Source: JAUIAI01 sp041396585
Lineage (GTDB): Bacteria > Pseudomonadota > Gammaproteobacteria > Burkholderiales > Burkholderiaceae_E
Reading direction: 5' to 3'
Assembly: GCA_041396585.1 (NCBI GenBank)
Contig: JAWKYG010000006.1
Span: 124,001-188,000 of the forward strand
DNA length: 64,000 nucleotides
Shown: in pieces, positions 1 through 10,207 of the stretch
Layout: each line of letters starts with the position of its first letter
How positions within the stretch are numbered: position 1 is the stretch's first letter
Program-made: the position numbers and the translations under genes
The notes under the pieces: model-generated
Databases searched by the model: none
The model's input: only the letters and a program-made list of their open reading frames with translations
Told to the model about the DNA's origin: nothing

Positions 1-326
1 AGGCGATGCCACCGTGTTGCTCGATCAGCATCAAGACCGCGTCGCCATCGCAGTCGAGCCGGATCTCGCACACCCGCTGGCCATGGCCGGAGGACTCGCC
101 CTTGCGCCAGAGCGCCTGGCGCGAGCGCGACCAATAGACGGCACGGCCGGTGGCAACGGTCTCGGCGAGCGCCTCGCGGTTCATCCAGGCCACCATCAGC
201 ACACGGCCGGTCGCGGCATCCTGGGCGATCGCGCAGACCAGCCCCTGGGTGTCGAAGCGCACATGGTCCAGCCAGGAGAGATCGTAATTCGAGCCGGGGC
301 CCTGGCCCGAGGAAGCGGTGGCGTTC

Positions 327-334
<8 letters not shown>
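1..334 (-). CDS. hisI: Phosphoribosyl-AMP cyclohydrolase HisI (C-terminus cut by window edge)
   Basis: This gene opens the ring of phosphoribosyl-AMP, the third step of histidine biosynthesis, in the cytoplasm. About 111 residues are visible and match the family: a QDAATGRVLMVAWMN strand, the YWSRSR motif, WRKGESSGH, and the metal-binding IRLDCDGDAVL segment. Single-domain HisI proteins are usually near 130 residues, so only the last part is missing. The ATG at 334 overlaps the 3' end of hisF by 8 bases, so the two are translationally coupled at the end of the his run. Whether hisE is separate and follows cannot be seen. The identification is firm from the motifs. Confidence 0.93.
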
Positions 335-1094
<760 letters not shown>

Positions 1095-1194
1095 GGCGGG
1101 CAACCGGGGAAAATGACGGGCAGGCGGGCCAGGGCCCCCTGATGGAACGCTGTGGATCGAACCCGCAGTCCAGAAAATGGCGCGCGGCGAAAGG

Positions 1195-1944
1195 TCAGCC
1201 TGCGGTGCCGCTCAGTTCGTCCGCACGCGCCTGCGCGGCCTCGAATTCCAGCGTGCCCTCATAAAGCGAGCGCCCCAGGATCACAGCCTCGACGCCGTCG
1301 TCGGCAATCGCGCAGAGCGCATCGATGTCGGCCATGCCGGCCACACCACCCGAGGCGAACACCGGGATGATCAGTTCCTTGGCCAGCCGGCGCGTGGCAT
1401 CGATGTTCACGCCGGTGAGCATGCCATCGCGACCGATATCGGTGTAGATCACGGCCTTGACGCCGTAATCCTCGAACTTCTTGGCCAGATCGAGCACGTC
1501 GTGGCCGGTCATCTTGCTCCAGCCATCGGTGGCCACCTTGCCCTCGCGCGCATCGAGCCCGACGATCACCTGCCCCACGAAGGCGCCGCAGGCATCCTGC
1601 AGAAAGCCGGGATTCTTGACCGCGGCCGTGCCGATGATCACATCGGCGATGCCCAGATCCAGGAACCGCTCGATCGTGTCCAGGTCACGCAGCCCGCCGC
1701 CGAGCTGGATCGGGATCTCATCCTCGATCTCGTCGATGATGGTTCGGATCGCGGCCTCGTTGGCGGGCTTGCCCTTGATCGCACCGTCGAGATCGACGAG
1801 GTGCAGCCGGCGCGCGCCCTTGTCGAGCCAGTGACGCGCCATGGCGGCGGGATCTTCGGAGAAGACGGTCTCGTCTTCCATGTTGCCCTGGCGCAGCCGC
1901 ACACAGCGGCCACCTTTGATGTCGATGGCGGGAATCAGCAGCAT
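1195..1944 (-). CDS. hisA: ProFAR isomerase HisA
   Basis: HisA isomerises the aminoaldose ProFAR to the aminoketose PRFAR, the step before HisF/HisH. It is a 249-residue beta/alpha barrel beginning MLLIPAIDIKGG, with catalytic D8 and the second aspartate in IYTDIGRDGML. The phosphate-binding motifs QLGGGLRD and FASGGVAG are present. It lies between hisH and hisF, all on the minus strand. Length and motifs fit single-domain bacterial HisA, and no frame problem is visible. Confidence 0.97.
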   Translation of the reverse strand: MLLIPAIDIKGGRCVRLRQGNMEDETVFSEDPAAMARHWLDKGARRLHLVDLDGAIKGKPANEAAIRTIIDEIEDEIPIQLGGGLRDLDTIERFLDLGIADVIIGTAAVKNPGFLQDACGAFVGQVIVGLDAREGKVATDGWSKMTGHDVLDLAKKFEDYGVKAVIYTDIGRDGMLTGVNIDATRRLAKELIIPVFASGGVAGMADIDALCAIADDGVEAVILGRSLYEGTLEFEAAQARADELSGTAG

Positions 1945-2073
1945 AGGAGCAGCAAGCGCGGTTGGAAGCAGGATCGGGCCAGGGGCCCACAGGAGCGGGA
2001 AGGACCGCCGATCAGGTTGCGGTCGCCGGCACCAGGCCGGCGGACCCGGCGGGCCAGTGCCCGCGCGATCGGC

Positions 2074-2721
2074 TCAGGGATTCCAGTGGATGAAGTTCTC
2101 ATAGAGCCGCAGGCCATGCGCCGCGCTCTTTTCCGGATGAAACTGAGTTGCAAAAATATTATCGCGGGCCAGCGCACAGGTAAAGCGACCCCCGTAGTCG
2201 CTCTCGGCCGCCGAATCCTCGGCGCGAGCCGGATGTGCATGATAGCTGTGGACGAAGTAAAAGTGGCTGCCGTCGGCGATACCGTCCCAGAGCCGGTGCG
2301 GCCGGGTCTGCCAGACCCGGTTCCAGCCCATGTGCGGCACCTTCAGGCGCTGGCCCTGGGCATCGCGCAGATCGAGCGCGAAACGCTCGACGCGCCCCGG
2401 AAACAGGCCCAGACACGGGGTCGGCTGGCCGTTGCGGGATTCGTCGCTGGCCTCGAGCAGCATCTGTTCGCCCACACAGACACCGAATAATGGCCGGCTG
2501 GCCGCAGCCCGGCGGATCGCCGGCTCGAGCCCGGATTCGTGCAGATGACGCATGCAGTCCGGCATCGCGCCCTGCCCCGGAAAGACCACACGCTCGGCGG
2601 CGTCAATATCGGCCACGCTGCTGGTGATACGCACCGTGTGATGGGGCGCGACATGCTGCAAGGCCTGGGCGACCGAGCGCAGGTTGCCCATTCCGAAATC
2701 GACGACGGCGATGACAGGCAT
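2074..2721 (-). CDS. hisH: Imidazole glycerol phosphate synthase glutaminase subunit HisH
   Basis: HisH is the class I glutamine amidotransferase that supplies ammonia to HisF. The 215-residue protein begins with the typical IAVVDFGMGNLRSV strand. The catalytic triad is visible as C82 in GVCVGEQ and H195/E197 in TQFHPEKS. The oxyanion segment VFPGQGA is also intact. It follows hisB by about 120 bases that contain no gene, and precedes hisA. Confidence 0.96.
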   Translation of the reverse strand: MPVIAVVDFGMGNLRSVAQALQHVAPHHTVRITSSVADIDAAERVVFPGQGAMPDCMRHLHESGLEPAIRRAAASRPLFGVCVGEQMLLEASDESRNGQPTPCLGLFPGRVERFALDLRDAQGQRLKVPHMGWNRVWQTRPHRLWDGIADGSHFYFVHSYHAHPARAEDSAAESDYGGRFTCALARDNIFATQFHPEKSAAHGLRLYENFIHWNP

Positions 2722-2840
2722 TTCAGTTCAGATCAGAACGATCGTGACGGATGGTGCGAGCCCGTATGGCATGGCATGACATTGGCTCCACACGAAGCAT
2801 ACGGGGTGCGACAAGGGGACGGGACGACATGACCGTGCCC

Positions 2841-3427
2841 CTACAACGCCTCCTTGGTGGAAGGCAGGCGACCGGCGAGACGGTCGTCGGCTTCGACGGC
2901 CATCCGCAGCGCCCGGCCGAAGGCCTTGAACACGGTTTCACACTGATGATGGGCATTCTCGCCGCGAAGATTGTCGACATGCAGCGTGATCCGCGCATGA
3001 TTGACCAGGCCCTGGAAGAACTCGCGGGTGAGGTCGACATCGAATGCGCCGATCATCGCGCGCGTAAGGGCACCGACCAGGTCAGGCCCGGCCGGCCCGA
3101 GAGATCGACCACCACGCGCGACAAGGCTTCATCGAGCGGCACATAGGCGTGACCATAACGGCGGATGCCGCGCTTGTCGCCCAGCGCCTGCGACAGCGCC
3201 TGCCCGAGCGTGATCCCGATGTCTTCGACCGTGTGATGGGCATCGATGTGCAGATCCCCGGTGGCCTGGACGTCGAGATCGATCAGGCCATGGCGGGCGA
3301 TCTGGTCCAGCATGTGATCGAGAAACGGCACACCGCTGGCCAGCTTGGACTGGCCGGTGCCATCCAGACCGATGCGCACGCGCACTTGGGTTTCGGCGGT
3401 TTGACGGGTGATTTCAGCGGCACGCAT
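2841..3427 (-). CDS. hisB: Imidazoleglycerol-phosphate dehydratase HisB, frameshifted near 3066
   Basis: HisB dehydrates imidazole glycerol phosphate in histidine synthesis. The ATG at 3427 gives MRAAEITR and the metal-binding motifs DHMLDQIARHG and DAHHTVEDIG. At about 3064-3068 the frame ends in LRAR and a stop, while the rest of the family sequence (TRAMIGAFDVDL, then HHQCETVFKAFGRALR) continues in the next frame to 2841. One base is missing where VPFTRA is expected. Joined, the protein would have 195 residues, the usual length for the single-domain enzyme. I think this is a sequencing indel rather than a dead gene, because both halves are well conserved. Confidence 0.9.
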
Positions 3428-3442
3428 GAACAAAGACGGCGA

Positions 3443-5881
3443 TCAGACGACGAGCAGGTCGAGAACCTCACGCAGCGCCCGCGCCAGGCGTTCGCAATCG
3501 GCTTGGGTTCCCACCGAGATTCTCAGGCAGTTGGCCAGTTGCGGATGCATCCGACTGACATTGCGCACCAGAATACCGCGTTCGACCAGTCCCCGGTGGA
3601 CCGCGTCGGCATCGGGCACACGCGCGAGCAGGAAATTGGTCAGGCTCGGGGTGATTTCGACACCATCGATCCCGGCCAGTTCGGCCGCGAGCCAGTCGCG
3701 CGAGACCACCAGCCGGCGCGCCTGCGCGGCCAGCACCTCGTGATGCTCGAGCGCGAATTCCGCGGCGGCCTCGTCCAGCACACTGATGTTGTACGGCGGG
3801 CGGACCTTTTCGAGTTGCCCGGTGATGCCCGGATCGGCCGCCAGGTAACCGATGCGGATCCCGGCCAGGCCGATCTTGGATACGGTTCTCATCACGACCA
3901 GGTTCGGGAACTCTTGCAGACGCGGCATCCAGCTGCGCTGCGCGAACGGCTGGTAGGCCTCATCGATCACCACCAGGCCCGGGGCCGTCGCGATGATTCT
4001 CTCGATCACCGCGTCATCGAAGGCATTGCCGGTGGGATTGTTCGGGTAGGCCAGGTAGACCAGCGCCGGTTGCTCGGCACGGATCGCCGCGAGCATGGCC
4101 TCGCCGTCGAGCGTGAAACCCCGGGCCAGCGGCACGCCGACGAAGCGGCAGCGCGCCAGCGTCGCGCCGATTTCATACATGACGAAGCTCGGCTGCGGCG
4201 CGAGGATCGGGCGGCCGGTGCCGGCCACCGCCAGACCGAGCATCGAGATCAGCTCGTCCGAGCCGTTGCCCACCACCACGGGATAACCATCGGGCACCTC
4301 CAGCCGCTGCGCGATCAGCGACCTCAGACGCGCATAGCTGGGCACCGGATAGCGATTGATCGACAGCGATGCGAGTCGATCGGCCAGCGCGCGACGCAGC
4401 GACTCATCCAGTTCGTAGGGGTTCTCCATCGCGTCGAGTTTGAGCAGGCCCTCGGACGGCGCCACCGGATAGGCATGCATCGCGCGCACGGCCGCACCGA
4501 TCGCGAACTCGAGCACGGCATCGGCGCGGCCGGCGGGCGAAGGCCGAGCAGCCGATGACGCCTGATCGGCTTGCGCTTCCGCCCGGATCCGGGCGCTGGC
4601 TGCATGCGCTGCCAGCCCCTCGGCATCGGCGAGTTCGCCCGCGACCCCGGCGAGTGCGCGCGCGCCACGGCCGGTGATCTCGAGCAGACTGGAGCGCTTC
4701 TGGAAATCGTAGACCCCGAGCGGCGACGAGAAACGCGCGCTGCGCATGGTCGGCAGCACATGATTCGGGCCGGCACAGTAGTCGCCCAGCGATTCGGAGG
4801 CATAAGGCCCCACGAAAACGGCGCCGGCATGACGGATCGATTCGATCCAGCGCCCGGCATCGGCGGCCAGGATCTCCAGATGCTCGGGCGCGATCCGGTT
4901 GGCGATTTCGCAGGCCTGCGCCATGTCCTGCACGCGGATCAGGGCACCGCGGCTGGCCAGACTGGCGGCGATCACGGACGCGCGCGGCTGCGCGGGAAGC
5001 ATCTCCGTGATCGCGGCCGCGACCCGATCGAGATAGGCATCATCCGGGCAGAGCAGGATGGACTGGGCGATCTCGTCGTGCTCGGCCTGGGAGAACAGAT
5101 CGATCACCGCCCAACGCGGATCCACGGAGCCATCGGCCAGCACCAGGATCTCGCTCGGACCGGCGATCATGTCGATGCCCACCGTGCCGAACACCTGCCG
5201 CTTGGCCTCGGCCACCCAGGCGTTGCCCGGGCCGACGATCTTGTCGACCGCGGCGACGGTTTCGGTGCCGAACGCAAGAGCCGCCACGGCCTGCGCACCG
5301 CCCACGGTGATCACGCGATCGACTCCGGCCAGCGCCGCTGCCGCCAGCACCAGCGTGTTGCGCTGGCCATCGGGTGTGGGCACGACCATGGTGAGATCGC
5401 CGACGCCGGCCACGCGTGCCGGAATCGCATTCATCAGCACCGAGGACGGGTAGGCTGCCTTGCCGCCCGGCACATACAGCCCGACGCGATCGAGCGGCAG
5501 GATCCGTTGCCCCAGGCGCGAGCCATGCTCGTCGCGGATGAACCAGTCGCTTTCGCGCTGTGCCTCGTGGAATCGGCGCACACGGGCAGCGGCCGCGCTC
5601 AGCGCATCGCGCCGGGCCGGGCTCAGCGACGCCAGCGCCTCGTGCAACGCCTGCGCCGGCACCACCAGATCGGCCATCGAGCCCGCCTGCATGCGGTCGA
5701 AGCGATTGGTGTACTCGAGCAATGCGGCATCACCGCGGGCGCGCACATCGGCCAGGATCAGACTCACCGTGTCGGCCAGCTTCGGGTCGCGAGCGGCCTC
5801 GAAATGGGTCAGCCTGGCCAGCTCGGCAACGAAATCGGGTTCGCGGGCATCGAGTCGGCGGATCGGTTCAGAGGCATTCAT
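3443..5881 (-). CDS. hisD/hisC: HisD-HisC fusion: histidinol dehydrogenase joined to histidinol-phosphate aminotransferase
   Basis: One uninterrupted frame of 812 residues (818 if a start at 5899 is used) carries two enzymes. Numbered from 5899, residues 7-440 are histidinol dehydrogenase, the last step, with KIVGPGNAWV, AGPSEILV and SQAEHDE. Residues about 465-818 are the aminotransferase, the step that makes histidinol phosphate, with DAMENPY, YPNNPTGN and the PLP lysine K675 in RTVSKIGLAG. The alanine-rich linker at about 440-465 has no stop codon. In most relatives these are two adjacent genes. A GTG in the linker (V462) could still start a separate HisC. The fusion may be real, or a lost stop given the indels nearby. 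Confidence 0.88.
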   Translation of the reverse strand: MNASEPIRRLDAREPDFVAELARLTHFEAARDPKLADTVSLILADVRARGDAALLEYTNRFDRMQAGSMADLVVPAQALHEALASLSPARRDALSAAAARVRRFHEAQRESDWFIRDEHGSRLGQRILPLDRVGLYVPGGKAAYPSSVLMNAIPARVAGVGDLTMVVPTPDGQRNTLVLAAAALAGVDRVITVGGAQAVAALAFGTETVAAVDKIVGPGNAWVAEAKRQVFGTVGIDMIAGPSEILVLADGSVDPRWAVIDLFSQAEHDEIAQSILLCPDDAYLDRVAAAITEMLPAQPRASVIAASLASRGALIRVQDMAQACEIANRIAPEHLEILAADAGRWIESIRHAGAVFVGPYASESLGDYCAGPNHVLPTMRSARFSSPLGVYDFQKRSSLLEITGRGARALAGVAGELADAEGLAAHAASARIRAEAQADQASSAARPSPAGRADAVLEFAIGAAVRAMHAYPVAPSEGLLKLDAMENPYELDESLRRALADRLASLSINRYPVPSYARLRSLIAQRLEVPDGYPVVVGNGSDELISMLGLAVAGTGRPILAPQPSFVMYEIGATLARCRFVGVPLARGFTLDGEAMLAAIRAEQPALVYLAYPNNPTGNAFDDAVIERIIATAPGLVVIDEAYQPFAQRSWMPRLQEFPNLVVMRTVSKIGLAGIRIGYLAADPGITGQLEKVRPPYNISVLDEAAAEFALEHHEVLAAQARRLVVSRDWLAAELAGIDGVEITPSLTNFLLARVPDADAVHRGLVERGILVRNVSRMHPQLANCLRISVGTQADCERLARALREVLDLLVV

Positions 5882-6043
5882 CGGGGCAATGACAACCAAA
5901 TTGGAAGGTGCGGGGCGCTAGGCGCTATCGACGGGCCCGGCTGGTGACGGCGCAGACCGGCAGCGAGTGAGCACGCCTGGTCTGGCGGCGAAAACCGTCT
6001 CCGGGCTCACCGCGAACCGTTGACCGGTGCGGGGACTACGACC

Positions 6044-6688
6044 TCAATGATGGAGGGCGGCAGCGGCAGCGTCCAGCCGCTCGAGCAGCGGCCGCAAGCG
6101 CGCGCCCTTGAGCTTCAGCGAGGCCTGATTGACGGCCACGCGCGCCGAGATATCCATGATCTGCTCGACCTCGACCAGGCCGTTGGCCCGCAGGGTATTG
6201 CCGGTCGAGACCAGATCGACGATGGCATCGGCCAGCCCCACCAGCGGCGCCAGTTCCATCGAGCCGTACAGCTTGATCAGATCGGCATGCACCCCCTTGG
6301 CCGCGAAGTGGCGACGCGCCGCGCTCAGATACTTGGTGGCGATGCGCAAACGGGCGCCACGGCCCACGGCGGCCGCGTAATCGACCGAGGCCGAGGCGGC
6401 CACGCTCATCCGACAGCGCGCGATGCCGAGATCCACAGGTTGATACAACCCCTCGCCCCCGTGCTCGATCAGCACATCGCGGCCCGCCACGCCGAGATCG
6501 GCGCCACCATATTGAACATAGGTGGGCACATCGGTGGCACGCACGATGATGATCCGGACATCGGGATCCGTGGTCGGCAGAATCAGCTCGCGGCCGCTGG
6601 GCGCGCCAGCCAGGCGGATGCCGGCCTGCTCGAGCAGGGGCAGGGTATCGTCGAGAATCCGGCCCTTGGACAAGGCGAGCGTGATCAT
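6044..6688 (-). CDS. hisG: ATP phosphoribosyltransferase HisG, short form
   Basis: HisG condenses ATP and PRPP, the first and feedback-controlled step of histidine synthesis. The protein has 214 residues, starts ITLALSKGRILDDTLP and contains the PRPP-binding region ending in DLVSTGNTLRANGL. It lacks the C-terminal ACT-like regulatory domain of the about 300-residue long form. Short HisG needs the regulatory partner HisZ, which is not in this window. Its ATG overlaps the murA stop by 4 bases (ATGA). A 162-base non-coding gap separates it from hisD-hisC. Confidence 0.96.
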   Translation of the reverse strand: MITLALSKGRILDDTLPLLEQAGIRLAGAPSGRELILPTTDPDVRIIIVRATDVPTYVQYGGADLGVAGRDVLIEHGGEGLYQPVDLGIARCRMSVAASASVDYAAAVGRGARLRIATKYLSAARRHFAAKGVHADLIKLYGSMELAPLVGLADAIVDLVSTGNTLRANGLVEVEQIMDISARVAVNQASLKLKGARLRPLLERLDAAAAALHH

Positions 6689-7939
6689 GCGTGAATCCGG
6701 GTGATATCCGCGCCTAGCGCGGTCAGCTTGTGCTCCATGCCTTCATAACCGCGATCCAGGTGGTAGATGCGGTCGACGACGGTCTCGCCCTCGGCGGCCA
6801 GGCCGGCGATCACCAACGAGGCGGAGGCGCGAAGGTCGGTGGCCATGATGCGTGCGCCGGTCAGGCGCGCGACTCCCTTGACCAGGGCGGTCGAGCCCTC
6901 GATCGTGATGTCCGCCCCCAGGCGCTGTAGTTCGAGCACATGCATGAAGCGGTTCTCGAAAATGGTCTCGGTGATCACCGCGGCACCGGTGGCCACGCAG
7001 TTCACGGTCATGAACTGGGCCTGCATATCGGTGGCGAACGCGGGATACGGCGCGGTGCGGATACCGACCGACAATGGCCGGCGATCCATGCGCAGGCGGA
7101 TCCAGTCGGCGCCGGACTCGATCTCGGCGCCGGTCTCGCGCAGCTTCTCGAGCGTGGCATCCATGATGCCCGGATCGACCCGCGTGATGCGGATATCGCC
7201 CCCCACGGCGGCGGCGGCACAGAGGTAGCTGCCCGCCTCGATGCGATCCGGCAGCACCCGGTATTCGGCGCCGTGCAGACGTTCGACGCCATGGACCACG
7301 ATACGCGGCGACCCGGCACCGGCAATCTTGGCGCCCATGGCGATCAACGCATTGGCCAAATCGACGACCTCGGGCTCGCGGGCCGCGTTTTCGATCACGG
7401 TCTCGCCGTCGGCCAGCGTGGCCGCCATCATCAGGTTGGCGGTGCCGGTGACGGTGACCATGTCGGTGATCAGGCGCGCGCCACGAAGCCGCGGCGCACG
7501 CGCGACGATGTCGCCGTGTTCGATGTCGATTTCCGCGCCCATGTGGCGCAGCCCCTTGATGTGCTGATCCACCGGACGCTGTCCGATCGCGCAGCCGCCG
7601 GGCAGCGATACCCTCGCCTCGCCGAAGCGGGCCAGCAGCGGGCCCAGCACCAGAATCGAGGCGCGCATCGTGCGCACCAGTTCGTAGGGGGCCGCCGGCT
7701 GGGTCAACGGGCCGGTGTCGATCACCACCGTGTCACCGTTCTGTTCGAGCACCGCCCCCATCTGGGTCAGCAGGCTGGACAAGGTGCTGATGTCGCGCAG
7801 CGAAGGCACATTGCGCAACACCAGCGGCTCGTCGCTGAGCAACGCCGCGCACATGATCGGCAGGGCCGCATTCTTGGCCCCCGACACCGGCACCTCACCC
7901 GGACAGACGCCGGCCGCCGACGATTCTGAGTTTGTCCAT
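6685..7939 (-). CDS. murA: UDP-N-acetylglucosamine 1-carboxyvinyltransferase MurA, frameshifted near its start
   Basis: MurA adds enolpyruvate to UDP-GlcNAc, the first committed step of peptidoglycan synthesis. The natural start is the ATG at 7939 (MDKLRIVGGRRLSG). That frame stops after 14 residues because of an extra G in the GGG near 7898-7900. The remainder (PVSGAKNAALPIMCAALL onward) is intact down to 6685. The catalytic cysteine lies in LPGGCAIGQRP. The joined length of about 417 residues matches the family. An in-frame GTG/CTG start downstream would leave a protein short by the first strand. As the gene is normally essential, I take this as a base-calling error. Confidence 0.93.
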
Positions 7940-7956
7940 CTCGGGTCCTGGGCCGC

Positions 7957-8211
7957 TCAGCTCGCGGCCGCGACTTCGTCGGGGGTGAGGGTCTTCATGG
8001 ACAAGGCATGGATCTCCTCGCGCATGCGTTCGCCCAGGGCCGCATAGGACCAGCTGATGCCGCTGCACCAGCCGCTTGCCCTCGAACTGGCGCGAGACGA
8101 TCAGCGCCTGAAAATGTCGGCCATCACCCTCGACCTCGAGTTGCTCGCACTCGAGCCCTGGGCGATGTAGCGTCTCACGTCGTCTGGCGTCACGGGTTCC
8201 ATGGCATTCAT
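7957..8211 (-). CDS. BolA-like protein (IbaG type), two frameshifts
   Basis: A small BolA-family gene lies between the YadGH transporter and murA, its usual place in betaproteobacteria. The product is read in three frames. MNAMEPVTPDDVRRYIAQG runs from 8211; LECEQLEVEGDGRHFQ to KRLVQRHQLV follows after a base is missing near 8157; and YAALGERMREEIHALSM to the stop at 7957 follows after an extra C near 8050. The reassembled protein of about 84 residues has the BolA signature with conserved RHQLVY. BolA-like proteins bind [2Fe-2S] clusters with monothiol glutaredoxins; the role here is inferred. The ATG at 8202 is an alternative start. Confidence 0.82.
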
Positions 8212-8279
8212 TCGGGGGATGGTTCGGGATTCGGGATGGCGCCGTGACGGCAGGCGGGCGCAGGACGGCGAACGACGGA

Positions 8280-9049
8280 TCAGTGTCGCAGGCGAAAGCC
8301 GCTGGAGAGCAGTCCCAGGGCAATGCCGACCAGCACGACCAGCGCACTCGCCACCACGGCCAGGCTGGCCCAGGGGCTGACATCGGACATGCCGAAAACC
8401 CGTAGCGGAAGCCATCGACCATATAAAAGAACGGATTCAGGTGCGAGACCGCCTGCCAGAACCCCGAGAGCGAATCCACCGAGTAGAACACGCCCGACAG
8501 GAAGGTCATCGGCATGATGAAGAAGTTCTGGAAGGCTGCCATCTGGTCGAATTTCTCGGCCCAGATGCCCGCGATCAGGCCCATTGTACCGAGGATGGCG
8601 CTGCCGAGAATCGCAAAGCCCAGAGCCCAGCCCGGCGCGCTCAGATGCGGGGCGGCGAAAAGCCAGGTCACGACCCAGACCCCCAGCCCGACCACCAGGC
8701 CACGGACCATCGCCGCCAGCACATATCCGGCAAACAGCTCGCCGCTGGACAGCGGCGGCAGCAGGATGAACACCACGTTGCCCGTGATCTTGCTCTGAAC
8801 CATCGATGACGCGGCATTGGCAAACGAGTTCTGCAGCACCGACATCATGACCAGACCGGGCACCAGGAAGCGCGTGTAAGAGACGCCGTCAAATACCGTG
8901 ACCTTGTCCTGCAACACATGCGAGAAGATCATCAGGTACAGCAGCGAACTGATCACCGGCGCTGCCAGGGTCTGAAAACCCACCTTGGTGAAGCGGCGCA
9001 ACTCCTTGCCGAACAAGGTCGCGAAACCGAGCATGCCGTCGCCGATCAT
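8280..9049 (-). CDS. ABC-2 type transporter permease (YadH-like), frameshifted near its C-terminus
   Basis: This is the membrane subunit of an ABC exporter. It has several hydrophobic helices and the ABC-2 family segment FFIMPMTFLSGVFYSVDSL. The frame is clean from the ATG at 9049 to about 8397. There GFRYGF is followed by a shift: one T is missing from a T-run, and the true end (GMSDVSPWASLAVVASA to GLLSSGFRLRH) is read in the next frame to a TGA at 8280. The joined length of about 256 residues is normal. It overlaps yadG by 4 bases. The substrate is unknown. Confidence 0.88.
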
Positions 9050-9949
9050 GTCTGTTCAGCGCCCATGATGCTCAGGAAAACGTCTTCGAGGTCGGCGCGG
9101 CTCATTTCCATGTCATCGATGCGGCAGCCTGCGCGGCGTACCTGGGCCAGCATGTTCTCCACCAGATCGTAGCTGTCGATGCGCAACTGCACCTCGCCAT
9201 CGGCCTGCGAGATCACCGCATCGCGCAGCGCGTCGGGCAGCGGCGCGCCTGAAATGCGCAAACGCAGGCGTCCCGCCGAGAACCTGGCGAGCAGTGCATC
9301 CGTGCGCTCCAGCGCCACCACCCGACCGCCCTTGAGCATACCGATCCGGGTGCAGAGCTGCTCGGCCTCCTCCAGGTACGGTGGTCAGAACGATCGTGTG
9401 ACCATCCTGGTTGAGGCGGCGGATGAACTGCCAGAGGGTCTGGCGAAGCTCCACATCGACGCCGGCGGTGGGCTCGTCGAGCATAATTACCGGCGGCCGG
9501 TGCACGAGGGCCTGGGCCACCAGCACCCGCCGCTTCATGCCGCCCGAGAGCGAACGCATGTTGGCATCGGCCTTGTCCGTGAGCCCGAGATTCTCGAGGA
9601 TCTCGTCGATCCAGCGGTCGTTCTCGCGAATACCGTAGTAGCCCGAGGTGATGCGCAGGGTCTCGCGCACCGAGAAGAACGGATCGAAGACCAGTTCCTG
9701 CGGCACCACCCCGAGCAGCCTGCGGGCCGCGCGATAGTCGCGCCGCACATCGTGGCCGAGAATGCTCACGCTACCGCCGGAGGACCGTGTCAGGCCGGCG
9801 ATGATCGAGATCAGCGTGGTCTTGCCGGCCCCATTGGGCCCGAGCAGGCCGAAGAACTCGCCGGATCCGATCCGCAGCGAGACGTCATCGAGCGCACGAA
9901 AGCTGCCATAGCGCTTGCTGACCCGATCGACATCGATGGCCGCGGGCAT
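9046..9949 (-). CDS. ABC transporter ATP-binding protein (YadG-like), frameshifted near 9380
   Basis: This is the ATPase partner of the permease that follows. It has Walker A GPNGAGKTT, the signature LSGGMKRRVLVAQAL and Walker B VIMLDEPTAGVD. After GHTIVLTT the expected HYLEEAEQ is disrupted by a net 2-base loss near 9378-9383. The remainder, MLKGGRVVALERTDALLARFS to MGAEQT, is in another frame and ends at 9046. The joined protein is about 300 residues, as in the family. It starts 3 bases after mlaB and may belong to the same transcript as the Mla genes. The substrate is not known. Confidence 0.88.
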
Positions 9950-9951
9950 GG

Positions 9952-10206
9952 TCAGAACAACAGGTCCGACACCCCGTAGAGCTCGGCGAGCTTGCGCAGA
10001 TTGTCCGACGGATTGATGAACTGCAGACGTTGTGGCGCGGCCAGCCGGTTCAGTTCGAGCAATGCGGCCAGGGCCGATGAATCCACGACAACATAGTCGG
10101 CGAGATCGATCTGGCGTTCGCCGGCCTCGACCCGGGCTCGCGAGGCAACGAGAAAGGCGCCCACCTCACCCAGGGTCAGGCGGGCGGCCGTGCTGGCGGC
10201 GGTCAT
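9952..10206 (-). CDS. mlaB: STAS-domain protein MlaB
   Basis: This 84-residue STAS-domain protein is the small cytoplasmic subunit that stabilises the MlaFE ATPase/permease complex of the phospholipid transport system. The core VVDSSALAALLELNRLA includes the conserved serine pair of STAS domains. It lies 1 base after mlaC and just before the YadG-like gene. Assignment rests on the domain and the fixed position in the Mla operon; sequence alone would say only STAS domain. Confidence 0.85.
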   Translation of the reverse strand: MTAASTAARLTLGEVGAFLVASRARVEAGERQIDLADYVVVDSSALAALLELNRLAAPQRLQFINPSDNLRKLAELYGVSDLLF

Positions 10207-10207
10207 G

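Noticed and set aside
4571..5947. Long open frame (458 codons) on the plus strand opposite hisD
   Set aside because: It mirrors the codon structure of hisD in GC-rich DNA, has no family features, and the opposite strand is a clear enzyme.
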